From assembly GCA_023101885.1 (NCBI GenBank), contig JALPQD010000088.1, positions 5,057,501-5,121,500 of the forward strand: a stretch of 64,000 bases of DNA, in the 5' to 3' direction. Below the pieces are notes generated by a model. The model worked only from the letters and a program-made list of their open reading frames with translations, was not told the DNA's origin and did not search any database. A program made the position numbers and the translations under genes. The stretch comes from Typhlomys cinereus. Its lineage: Eukaryota > Chordata > Mammalia > Rodentia > Platacanthomyidae. Positions 47,005-56,749 of the stretch are shown here, piece by piece. The first letter of the stretch is position 1, and each line of letters begins with the position of its first letter.

Positions 47005-47408
47005 TTAGATGCAGGTGTCAGCTTGATAATTGAAGGCTGGGTTTTGGGCGCATCTGTGAAGAATTGGTGGATAAGGCAAATCCTAAACATGGCTACAGGA
47101 GAATATCTAATTGATATGGAAAGACCCAACCCACAGTGGGTGGGAGCCTTCACTAACGAGATAGAAAAGATGGAGGGAGCTTGGTCAGTATTTTGGCATT
47201 CTTGTGCAGACTTAAAGTTTGGTCAGCAAGGTCTGACCCCCGCTCAGCAATTCTTGTGGATAAGGTGTGGTCAGTTCCTTTTGCTCCTGGTGTTAATATG
47301 CACTTTCTGCCAACTGAGAACCATACGCAAGAGTAAAAGTCCCTTGTTCCTCTAAAACATTTGGTCATGAATTTATCGCCAACAGGCAGGCAAACTGCAA
47401 CAGCAAGT
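47005..47408 (+). mobile_element. MT-type MaLR LTR, sense
   Basis: 'gtgtcagcttgataattgaa', 'cacagtgggtgggagcc' and 'gcaggcaaactgcaacagc' are the sense counterparts of the antisense LTR 500 bp to the left. Confidence 0.78.
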
Positions 47409-47830
47409 GAGTAGCTTTTTCTTGGGGTTAACTATTGGCTGAGTTTGTATTTCCACACTTGGTGCATTACTGAGCCATATAATTAACATTCAGTCTTTCT
47501 TACTTTTATCTGTAGATCTTCAGGCTTTCAACTGAAGCAAAGACCAAGTTACCACCATTTTCCTTATTGCTTGAAACAGCCATGAAAATGTCAAGGTAAT
47601 AAAAAGACAATCAGTTTTGGTGGTTCTTCACCAAAACACTATGGCATTGCAACTACAAGGCTTTCCTTTGTTAGGATGTTAATAGAAACATGAAATAGAA
47701 AATAAAAATATTCCTGCTGAGTTAACATGGCTACCCATCCTGTCATAAGTAACCTGAGAAGGATAGCTCTGGAATCTTCTAACATGCTCTTTCGCAATCC
47801 TGGCGTGAATGTGCACAGAACCCGCCTGTT

Positions 47831-47847
47831 TTTTTTTTTTTTTTTTT
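47831..47847 (-). mobile_element. Tail-only retro-insertion (poly-T) with 14-bp target-site duplication
   Basis: 17 T are flanked by AGAACCCGCCTGTT at 47817-47830 and 47848-47861. The other arm of the inverted repeat carries the single, empty target. This is an L1-mediated insertion so truncated that only the poly(A) remains. Confidence 0.88.
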
Positions 47848-48467
47848 AGAACCCGCCTGTTGACTGCTCAGCATCACATCATTATGTGAAGCTTGGAGCT
47901 TTGTGTCCTCTATTGAAAGATTCTTTTGGTCTCTTCTATTTTTTATTTTGACAACTTAAATATAAATTAAGAGTCTGGGCTTGGTTGTGGGTTTATTCAG
48001 TTCCTAGATTTTCTTCTGTTTTTACTTAGTCACCCAAATATCTCAATTGCTCTTTTGACAAGTAAGGATGTGAAACAGGTTTCTTAATTGAAATGCAGCC
48101 CACATCCTGGTATTTTAACTGACATCTGACAAGTACTGGGTTTTCCCTAAGCTTTACCCTCCACAGCAGTGGGAGAAACAATATCTACCTGTAAAATACT
48201 AGATAAAGTTGTTCAGAAAGTTCACATTAGTCATCCACGCAGAGTTCCACATGCTGCAGACAGGACCTGTTACAATGAACCTTCAGCTTGTCTGAGCTTG
48301 CTGGGCAGTCAACAGGCGGGTTCTGTGCACATTCACGCCACGATTGCGAAAGAGCATGTTAGAGGATTCCAGAGCTATCCTTCTCAGGTTACTTATGACA
48401 GGATGGGTAGCCATGTTAACTCAGAAGGAATATTTTTATTTTCTATTTCATGTTTCTATTAACATCC

Positions 48468-48696
48468 CAGATCCCACATATAGACGCCAGGCGGAAGCGG
48501 GGGCTGCCTGTGCTTCTTGTCCTGGTAGGGCGGAGCCTGTGAATCCCGGGGCAAAAGGAGGTGGAGGCATCCATGGTGGTTCGCGAATTCGTCCGTGGTT
48601 CTACACATACACATACACAGACATACAGACACACGCACGCGCGCACATACACATGCATATGCACACAGTTGAATAAAAAAAAAAACAAAAAACACT
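48468..48696 (+). mobile_element. 5'-truncated B2-headed SINE with 9-bp target-site duplication
   Basis: It starts inside the body ('cagatcccacatatagacgc') and ends 'gttgaataaaaaaaaaaac'. It is flanked by TTAACATCC at 48459-48467 and 48697-48705. The left arm of the inverted repeat is the empty site. Confidence 0.92.
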
Positions 48697-48794
48697 TTAA
48701 CATCCTAACAAAGGAAAGCCTTGTAGTTGCAATGCCATTTGGGTTCATGACACAGGTAAGTGAGAAAGACCAGTTGCTGCTGCAGTTACTCTAC

Positions 48795-49340
48795 ATGTTG
48801 CCAATAAATTCATGACAAAATAGCATAAGGGAACAAGGGGTTTTATTTTCTCTCATGATAATCCAGTTACGGTTGTTTGTTTTTTGGAAATACATCCTTT
48901 AATTATATTTGCTGCAAATGCATACATGAAATGGCAGAAAAATCTCTAACAGAATAGAGGATACATGTAGTACCTCCAAAACACATAAGATACAACAGCA
49001 CCACAGTTACAGATCTTAATTCAGCTTGGCAAGAGGGCCAAGGGAACTGGTCACACCATGTTCATATATCCATAGGATTACTGAGAGAGGGACAATCCTT
49101 ACTTGCCAGACCATAATGTCTGGCCAAGAACACTGAAGGATGCAATTTCCTTAAACATTTTCTTCCATCTTATTCACCTGCCCAGGGACTAATCCTACCC
49201 ACCCTGAACTTGGCCTCCCCATCAATCAGACAATCTCCTGCAGACTCACCCAGGGCTCGACTCAATACCAATTCTTCATAACTGTACCCAGAGCTCAAGC
49301 CTTCAATTACCAATTTAGCACCTGTATCTAATTATGATAG
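48795..49340 (-). mobile_element. MaLR (MT-type) LTR, antisense, with an internal insertion
   Basis: 'catgacaaaatagcataagg' opens it; 'ccaagggaactggtcacacc' and 'agacaatctcctgcagactc' follow. About 130 bp (48873-49003) inside it is foreign to the LTR family. Confidence 0.78.
48873..49003 (-). mobile_element. Mini retrocopy of an mRNA 3' end inside the LTR
   Basis: On the minus strand about 110 bp of unique sequence ends with ATTAAA, 12-15 bases before an A-rich tail (AAAAAACAAACAA). It is bracketed by CAGTTACGG (48864-48872) and CAGTTACAG (49004-49012), where other copies of the LTR have one such word. The source transcript was not identified. Confidence 0.65.
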
Positions 49341-49739
49341 TTGCTTTCTCAAAGAATTTATGCCCAGAGAGTTTGTTAGACTTGTCGAGTGAATAGTTTT
49401 TGTGGATAACTATGTCTATATTGTACAAAGGTAGGTGACATGTAAACACACTGGCATGACAGGGTTCTAATAATGTGCTACTTACAAAAATGGGCATGAC
49501 TGGACCTAGCCTGGTCTGTAATTGACTGATCCCTGATTTAAAATAATGAAACTGTGGAATGCTAAGATCAGAGAGAGGCTCTGCTTCCAGACCATGCTGC
49601 AATCTCCTATAGCAGGGGCTGATAAATTGTCATAAGTTGTCATAAGTTGAGAATCCAGAGCCAATAACATATGGAATGGGAGGAAACCTGTAAGTATTTC
49701 TTATAGGATAGTTTGGAAGGCAAGAACATCTACTTCTAT
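49341..49739. other. Intergenic, unassigned
   Basis: No gene or confident repeat. A short direct repeat 'cataagttgt' occurs near 49632-49648. Confidence 0.5.
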
Positions 49740-50755
49740 CACTCTTATTTAACATAGTACAGTTAAATATGCCATAAAAAACTTATTAGAACTTAAAAGA
49801 ATGCAGAAAGGGGGCAGATAAGAACTAAGCATATGAAAAGTAATATTTTCATTCACCAATAGTGAACATAAGTGAAAAACAAATTGGGAAAGCAACCCCA
49901 AGTTCACTATGCATGTGTGAAAATGTTTAATGGATGGTGTCAGCCAAATTGGTTATCTGTGTGCAAAAGAGTAAGCCCGGAACCATGCTACTCATTGAAC
50001 CCCAAACAGCTCAAAGCGAGTCAAAGACCTAAATCACAGAAGGGAAACTATGAAATTACTACCAGATAATATAGTGGCGAGATATTGATGTAGGCTATGA
50101 TTTTTTATTATAAGAACTCAAAAGCATAAGAAATGTAAACATAGGCAAATGTCATGACATCATTAAGACATTTCTGCACAGCAAAGGAGACAATGAATAA
50201 CCTTCCAAGCAGGAAGAAATGAATATGGAACATCCAGCAAGAGGTGAGCAGCCAAATGAATGCAGAGCTCATTTGAAAATGGTTTCATAAACCTTTTGGG
50301 TAGTTCTCAGAGGAAGACAAAAAAATAACGGACAAGTACATGAAAAATAATCAGCATCACTAACCCTCGAAGAAATGCAAATCAAAACTGGAGACATCAT
50401 TTCAGCCCAGTTAGGAAAATTATCATTAAAAGTCAAGAAATAAATGGTGGTAAGAAAGGAGAACTGCGACTCCCATGCACTGACCAAGAGAGGGCTAATT
50501 AGAAAAAGTTGTTGTGGAAATCAGTGTGGACATGCCACAAAAAAACCCTAAAACCATATAATGATATATGATCAGGCATACAGGGTGTTTATGTAAGGGA
50601 AATGAGTTATTATACCAGAAAAGATGCTTGCATCCCCATGTTCACCACAGTATTATCTGCTAACCCCAAATATGGACCAAACCTAGATGCCTTTGAGCAG
50701 AAGAATGAATATAAAAGATATGGTACAGTTATACCTTTGAAAATTAGGGGCTCTG
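49740..50755 (+). mobile_element. Old L1 ORF2 3' fragment, sense
   Basis: Broken text such as NPKQLKASQRPKSQKGNYEI (about 50000-50060) and the C-terminal wording 'gaaatgcaaatcaaaactgg' and 'atccccatgttcaccacagt' fit the end of ORF2. It is far more diverged than the L1 at 42118, so probably an ancient mammalian L1. Confidence 0.7.
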
Positions 50756-50811
50756 ATGGCTCCTTGGGTAAGAGACTGTGAAAGCAAGAAGACCTGTGTC
50801 AAAATCCCAAG

Positions 50812-51235
50812 TATTCGCTGGGGAGATGGCTAAGTGATAAAGCCTTTGCCCTGCAAATGCCCATCATCCACATTAAAAGTCAGGCATGACCTATGTCCAC
50901 CACTTTGAGGAACAAAGATAGGCAGATCCCAGGAGCTCACTGCCAATCAACATAGCCAAAAGGATAAATTTCAAGCTCAGTGACAGACTCTGTTTCAAAA
51001 ACTAAGGTGGAAAGCTGTAGAGGAGATACTCAGCACTGATCTTTGACATCCTATGTACACACATAGGCACATGCAACCACACAATGCATACACACTGTGT
51101 ACATGTATAATATCACACATGTCATGCATGCACTTCACACACACTACACATGCCACATGCATACTCCTATCACAAACCACGCATACCTCAAACATACACT
51201 ATGTAATACACACGCATGCACACTAGCACATAGCT
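50812..51235 (+). mobile_element. B3-like SINE, sense, with extended CA-rich tail
   Basis: Head 'ctggggagatggctaagtga', then 'gatcccaggagctcactgcc' and 'agctcagtgacagactctg'. From 51050 to 51230 it grades into degenerate CA/CACATG repeats. Confidence 0.65.
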
Positions 51236-51799
51236 AGTTGGGAATCTGGAAAATGGGTTCCATTCCTCATTATGCCTCCAAAATGACTCCAGGCATGTCA
51301 CTTCTGCCTGTCTGTTTTCCCTTAGGAAGCAGAGTCTGCTGAGGCCCTTACAGGGCCTGCCTGACACAAGGCCAAGGATTCTGTAACCTAGTTACTGCAA
51401 CTTCCTCAACCCAAGCTATGGTTTGATGGTTCACAGTCAAATTAAGACCATTTAGCTGTGCTCTGTGTATTTTCCCCTTTACTCAGCTCTACCACTTCCT
51501 CTTAATGGCCTGTTTCCTTGTGACTTGTGGCTTCTGAACTCCTTTCCCATTGGGGTTGTCTGAGGGAGGTTGGTTAGCCCTGGCTTCGGGTGCTGTTCCT
51601 CCCTGGAGGTTTGAACCTTGCCTCTCCCTAAGGCTTGCCCAGTGTTAATGCTAAGATCTGGGTTTGAATCAATGTGATCTAAAGCAGATATATATATATA
51701 TGTAGACACTGGTCCACTAGACGGCTAGGACAGTACTAGCACCCCCAGAACACGGGACAGTGGCCCACACCCTCCCCTCAGCCTTTAAAGCCCCCAATG
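51236..51799. other. Intergenic, unassigned
   Basis: Unique-looking DNA just left of the duplicated block. A short TA repeat lies at 51688-51701. Confidence 0.5.
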
Positions 51800-52049
51800 T
51801 CTTGTCCCATGGAGCTTGGACATTCCTTTGTCCTTTCTCCTGCTCCAACCCCAAGCAGGCACACCCTGGATTTTAAGGAGGGCTAGCCCTGGGCACCAGC
51901 ATGCTGGACACAGGGTGTTTCCCACAAAGAGCTCTGCTGGGCTCCGCTGGTCCAAGCAGGGCACCCACGCTGGTCCTTTCCTCCTCTCAGCACCAGCAGC
52001 CTCCTTCTCATTCCCTGAGTCTTCAGGGTGACAAATGGGATTGGAGACT

Positions 52050-52144
52050 GCGAGAGGCTCATCCCATGATCATATGCGAGAGGCTCATCCCATAATCCCA
52101 CGCGAGAGTTCATCCCATGATCCCACGCGAGAGGCTCGTCCCTT
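52050..52144 (+). repeat. 26-bp tandem repeat, about 3.7 copies
   Basis: Units beginning GCGAGAGGCTCATCCC start at 52050, 52076, 52102 (one base shorter) and 52127 (partial). The unit 1 counterpart at 22982-23026 has fewer than two copies. Confidence 0.88.
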
Positions 52145-52490
52145 GAAAGGCTACATAGTGTCCATGAGGTCGCCTGTGCCTTTGTGTTTTCATCTTTCTT
52201 CCCCCTTTTGTAATCTGGACTTCTCTATGGTTTTGTACTTGGTCAGAAGTACTTGTCCTGATATCACACTGCCGTGTGCATGAGGGGGGTGGGAGCAGGC
52301 CTTTGTGGCCCGAGAAACAACCATCGCCCCCTCTGCTTGTCTGAGCTCACCGCTATCAGAGTGGAGAGAGGGCAGGTGAGTGTCTAGAAGTGAGTTGTTC
52401 TGTTGGTGACTGCTGTGTTTTGAAGATTTTGGTTGTTGCTCTATGAGAGGACATCGCCCCCTGGTGCTCCTGCGGTGTTAAATGCAGAAC

Positions 52491-52496
52491 AATAAA
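52491..52496 (+). other. Duplicated poly(A) signal AATAAA
   Basis: Copy of the signal at 23372 in the same context ('gcagaacaataaactgcaa'). With no coding exons upstream it has no evident role. Confidence 0.85.
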
Positions 52497-52641
52497 CTGC
52501 AAATGAACAATCATAAAATGTGACCTTCTGTTTTTGTAACAGGCATTCGGATTACTTCCTCTAGCCTGTAGGCACCCCTAAAACCTTCTACCAGATAAGG
52601 GGAAACTCCCTTTTCTGTATTCTCTCAAAATTTCTACTTCC

Positions 52642-54487
52642 AAAAGTGGAATAGCAGGGTCATATGGCATTTCAATCTTTAATTTCTTTAAGAATCTCCA
52701 GACCGCTCGCCAGAGTGGCTGTATGAGCCTGCATTCCCACCAGCAATGTAGGAGAGTTCCCCTCCCTCCACATCCTCTCCAGCATTTGTTGTTGTTTGTA
52801 TTGTGGAGTTTTGCCATCCTGACCGGGTGAGATGATATCTCAGGAAAGTTTTGATTTGCATTTCCCTGATGGCTAAGGAAGTGGAGCATTTTTTAAGATA
52901 TTTGTTAGACATTTTAATTTCATCCTGGTAAAGTTTCTTTTAAGTTCCAGGGCCCATTTTTTATTGAGCCATTAGTTTCCTTGGTGTTTAGTTTTCTAAG
53001 TTCTTTGTGCACTCTGGACAGCAGAGCTCTATCAGATGTGTGGTTAGTGAAGATTTTCTCCAATTCTGTGGGTTGCCTTTTAGCTCGTGTTATAATCTCT
53101 TTATCTGAACAGAAGCTCTTTAATTTCACAAGGTCCCAACTGCTATTCCACTTTTGGGAATAACCCCCCATACAGCAGAGGTTCACCTCGATAGCACAAG
53201 CACGACCATGTTCATAGCAGCACTGTTTACAATAGCAAAGTCATGGAATCAACCCAAATGTCCAACAGTTAACGAGTGGATAAGGAAACTGTGGTACATC
53301 TATACAATGGAGTACTATTCAGCTATCAAAAAGGATGAATTACTGGAATTTGCCGGGAAATGGATGTCATTAGAAAAAATTATATTAAGTGAAGTATCCC
53401 AAACCCAGAAAATTAAGCGCCGTATGTACTCCCTAATAGGTGGCTCCTAGTACCAAACCCACCCAGCCCACCTTGAGACACTCATAGGTAAATCTATGTA
53501 TTACCTACAGTAATTGCAAGGATTATGAACAGGAGGGATGGGGTTGGAGGGCCACACCAGAAACAAGGAGAGAAGTGACCAAGTTACAGTAGAGAAAATA
53601 GGCCTCCATCAAGGAAGTAAGTAATGTGACACCTGGTTAAGTTCTCAGACGTTCATTCCTGATCATTTACAACTAAGGGGGGTATGATCTCAACAGAAGG
53701 GGAGGGCATATATTCTGGCAGATAAAAAGTAATCATTTTGCAAATGGGTGATTGACCCCTCCCTCACTGAGGTTTCCTACTTTTATTACATCTACCCTTG
53801 AATGTGCTCTTATAATAAGACTCCAGTTTAACAGCTTTTTGTCTCTGGCCAGGAGGTGACATACAGTGCCCAGCAGGATGGAGTGAAGGGCATTGCAGGA
53901 GCAGCAAAACTGCAAAAGAAAATCAACAAACCACAATCCAGAACTTCAGAGACTCTATATCAACCACCTAGAACTAGGCCAGACTAATCTCTCTCCATCC
54001 TGAAGCTCAGGGACATTTGCAGAAGAGGGGGCGATAAGAGTGTAAGAACAAAAGGATGGGAGGAGCAATGATTTGCAAGATACTCCACACAAGTTAGGGC
54101 CGAAGCAATCATAATTGGACTTTGCATGCCCTGCGCAATGTCCAACACACTATTGACCACACAAAGTCTAGCATCTGCTAAAGGCACCAAGATCCTTGGA
54201 GGCAAGGGATTGGTAGCCACAGCAGTGTTCCTATACTTAAGGGGAACAGGGGAAAGGGTTCAAGGAATGGCCACTGGGTCCTTGTAGGTCATCGGAGAGG
54301 AGGGCCCAGAGGAGAGTCAGGCATGCACAAGAAAGGACTCTCTGGGAATTGGGGCGGAAGGCACTGGGGGATGGGGAGGAAGGGGTGAGGGGAGTGGGAG
54401 CAGGAGGTTCGGGGGGGGGGGGAGGAGGGAGGGAGGGAACCTAATAAGTTTGTATGAGCTGAAATAATAATAAAAAATGTATTTAAA
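52642..54487. mobile_element. L1 with 5' inversion (twin priming), 15-bp target-site duplication
   Basis: The target AAAATTTCTACTTCC flanks it at 52627-52641 and 54488-54502. 52642-53139 is antisense ORF2 text and 53140-54487 is the sense ORF2 end plus 3' UTR. The join near 53140 repeats about 15 bp ('tgctattccactttt') present at both segment ends. The 3' part includes a purine-rich tract with a run of about 14 G near 54410-54423 and the usual 'aataagtttgtatgagctg' end. The coding text is broken. Confidence 0.95.
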
Positions 54488-54734
54488 AAAATTTCTACTT
54501 CCTTTTAATCCACACCTTTGACTTAGCTGGACCTCTTGTTCTCCAAAAGAGACATGAGTGTATGACCTTGTGGGAAAAAGGTCATCTTTGAAACCATGAG
54601 TGTTGACTGTCTAAAGGTCTCTTGCTTAGTTGTGAGTGTTAATCATTTACAGGCAGTTTTTTTCTATATGCTTAATAATAACCATCCTGGCACAAAATAA
54701 GAAGCAAATGCATAACTTTCTTTGTCTTTCTGAC

Positions 54735-55165
54735 AGTTAATCTTGGTTGTCAACTTGACTGAATTCACTAGTAGATTAGCTGCTAGAACACCTGAAGAGA
54801 TTATCTGGATCAATATTTTTTTTGCAATGTAAAGACCAATCCTAAATCTGGATGAACTTCTCAAAAGCAGACCAGACAGGAAGAATTATATGACAGACAA
54901 GCTCAGAGATTCTTTGACCCTGTGCGGGTAAATTCATCTTCCTACCTGCCACCATCAGAAACCAGTTTCTTAGACCCTCCGTAATCGACATGACTTAAGT
55001 CTATCTTCTCTTCAGTTTCTGCTGCCCATCATGCCTTTTCTGACAAAATGAACCATGTCTCCACTCTAGAACCATGAGTCAAAGAAAGCACCCTTTCTCC
55101 CTCAAGCTGGTTGTATGAATGTAGTCTCTCAGCAGCACAAAGAGTAACTGTGACAGAAATTGGTA
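54735..55165 (+). mobile_element. MaLR LTR (MT/ORR1-like), sense
   Basis: 'cttggttgtcaacttgactg', 'catcatgccttttctgac', 'accctttctccctcaagc' and 'gcacaaagagtaactgtgac' give the layout of an MT-type LTR, from start to terminal 'gtgacaga'. Confidence 0.68.
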
Positions 55166-55325
55166 CAAGAAATGGGGTGTTGCTGAAACTGAATTTCTTC
55201 CCAGGGTTCTCATGTCTCTGTGTTGAGACTAGAACACGTGGAAAGGATTAAAGTAAGATTCTGTTGAGAGTGAGAAAAAAAGAGACCCTTGGATGCCCAA
55301 GGGAATAAGTGAGAGGTAAGAGGTT
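55166..55325 (-). mobile_element. Fragment of ERV family A-like LTR, antisense
   Basis: 'gggttctcatgtctctgtg' and 'gaaaggattaaagtaagat' parallel the R/U5 part of the LTRs at 18452 and 39783. It is diverged and truncated. Confidence 0.4.
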
Positions 55326-55390
55326 GTTGATGGTTGGTCAGATTAGGAGTACTTACAGAGTTTGGTAGGCTTTTTAAAAAGTGGCTTTTT

Positions 55391-55667
55391 AAAAAATTTA
55401 TTCAACTGTGCGGGTGTGCGCACGTGTGTGTATGTATGTATGTATGTGTGTGTGTATGTGTAGAACCAAGAGCGAATTCGGGAATCACCATGGACCGCCT
55501 CCACCTCCTCCTTGTTTACTCTGCCCCAGGATTCACAGGCTCCGCCCACCGGGAACAGAAGCGCAGGCTGCCCCTGCCTCTGCCTGGCGTCTATACGCAG
55601 GATCTAGGATCCAAACTCAGGACCCTTGCAGAGGCTTAACCCCTGAGCCATCTCTCCAGCCCCCAAT
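55391..55667 (-). mobile_element. B2-headed SINE, antisense, 11-bp target-site duplication
   Basis: 'ttattcaactgtgcgggtg', GT-rich tract, 'gattcacaggctccgccc', ending 'gagccatctctccagcccc'. Flanked by AGTGGCTTTTT at 55380-55390 and 55668-55678. Confidence 0.88.
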
Positions 55668-55924
55668 AGTGGCTTTTTTTATTGGTTAGTTTTAGTTTCT
55701 TTAAATTTTATTGGGGCTTTTGGTCTCCTTTTTGTTACATTGGTTCATTTATATTGGGTTGATTCTGGTGATTGAGCTGTTTCTTTTAAGAGGTTTAACT
55801 TATCTGCTTGCAAAGGACTTATTTGCTTATTTCCTTTTCATTAACAAGGGTTTAAATAAGTTCCTGGAATTGGAGATTTTTTTCTGTGGGATATTAAAGT
55901 CAGTTCTTAGAACTGACAGGACAT

Positions 55925-56338
55925 TTCCCTTTCATAGTTGACAGTTGAGGGTTTGAGCTCTGGGCACATTTGTATAGAATTGGTAGTTGAGTTAATCTGA
56001 GAGTGAACCTGCAGGAGATTGTTTAGTGGATGGGGAAGGCCCATGGTGGGTGGTACTAGTTCCCAGATGGGTGAATAAAATGGAGGGAGTTGTTTGAGAA
56101 AGGAGGTATCTTTCTGTATACTTGGCCAGACATTTTGGTATGGCAAGTAAGGATCATCTCTCTATCAACTGCTATGTGGCTATGGTGTGGCCAGTTCTCC
56201 TTTGGTGATGGTACATGTTCTTCTGCCAGCTGTACTAAGAACTATAACCAGACTATTATAAGAGAATAAACCCCTTGTTCCCTTAAGCTCTTTCATGGTA
56301 ATTTATCAACAACCATGCAAGATAACTGCAACAATCCC
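55925..56338 (+). mobile_element. MT-type MaLR LTR, sense
   Basis: 'gttgacagttgagggtttga', 'gcaggagattgtttagtgg', 'agaataaaccccttgttcc' and 'caagataactgcaac' match the LTRs at 41756 and 47005 in the same direction. Confidence 0.8.
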
Positions 56339-56420
56339 TTTAGAATATTTCTAGCAATGTGCGTAGGTGACCTTAGAAGACCTTCTCAGTCTGGCAACTC
56401 TGTTCTAAATTGTCTAGGAG

Positions 56421-56662
56421 AGGGGCTGGAGAGGTGGCTCAGGGGTTAAGCCTCCGCCTTGCAGGTGGAAGGTCCTGAGTTTGGATCCTAGGCCACACGT
56501 ATAGACACTGGGCAGAAGCTGGGGCAGCCTGCATTTCTGATCCTGGTAGGGCGGAGCCTGTGAATCCTGGGGCAGAGTAAACAAGGAGGAGGTGGAGGTG
56601 GTCCATGGTGGTTCCCAAATTCGCCCGTGGTTCTACACACACACACACACACACACACACAT

Positions 56663-56709
<47 letters not shown>

Positions 56710-56731
56710 TGAATAAATAATAAAAAAATTT
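56421..56731 (+). mobile_element. Full-length B2-headed SINE, long CA tail, 14-bp target-site duplication
   Basis: Head GGGGCTGGAGAGGTGGCTCAG minus one base of certainty at its start, B-box-like 'gagtttggatccta', CA runs at 56634-56706, end 'ttgaataaataat'. Flanking AAATTGTCTAGGAG (56407-56420) and AAATTGACTAGGAG (56732-56745) differ at one base. Confidence 0.9.
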
Positions 56732-56749
56732 AAATTGACTAGGAGAAAG

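Larger units (their letters stand above)
47641..48738. repeat. Inverted repeat, arms about 230 bp, spacer about 430 bp
   Basis: Left arm 47641-47871 is the reverse complement of right arm 48301-48738 once two insertions are removed: poly-T in the left arm and a SINE in the right arm. The arms differ at only a handful of bases by eye. Outside 'atggcatt..' and '..aatgccat' the flanks stop matching. Confidence 0.93.
51800..54735 (+). repeat. Segmental duplication, unit 2 left part: copy of the DTX4 3' UTR end
   Basis: 51845-52640 repeats 22770-23530, including the poly(A) signal and the text 'cagaagtacttgtcctgata'. Then comes an L1 (52642-54487), and 54503-54730 repeats 23535-23740 ('cttagctggacctcttgttc'). 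No Deltex coding exon is present upstream, so the copied block began inside the 3' UTR. Confidence 0.92.

Noticed and set aside
52050..52144. Possible CRISPR-like array
   Set aside because: The units are directly adjacent with no spacers, and the context is a mammalian 3' UTR copy; it is a minisatellite.
51800..52640. A second DTX4 gene
   Set aside because: Only the end of the 3' UTR is copied; no Deltex coding exon lies between 28 and 52 kb.
53154..53450. 98-codon frame with ordinary protein-like text
   Set aside because: It is the L1 ORF2 C-terminal region (same text as 43155-43478 on the minus strand).
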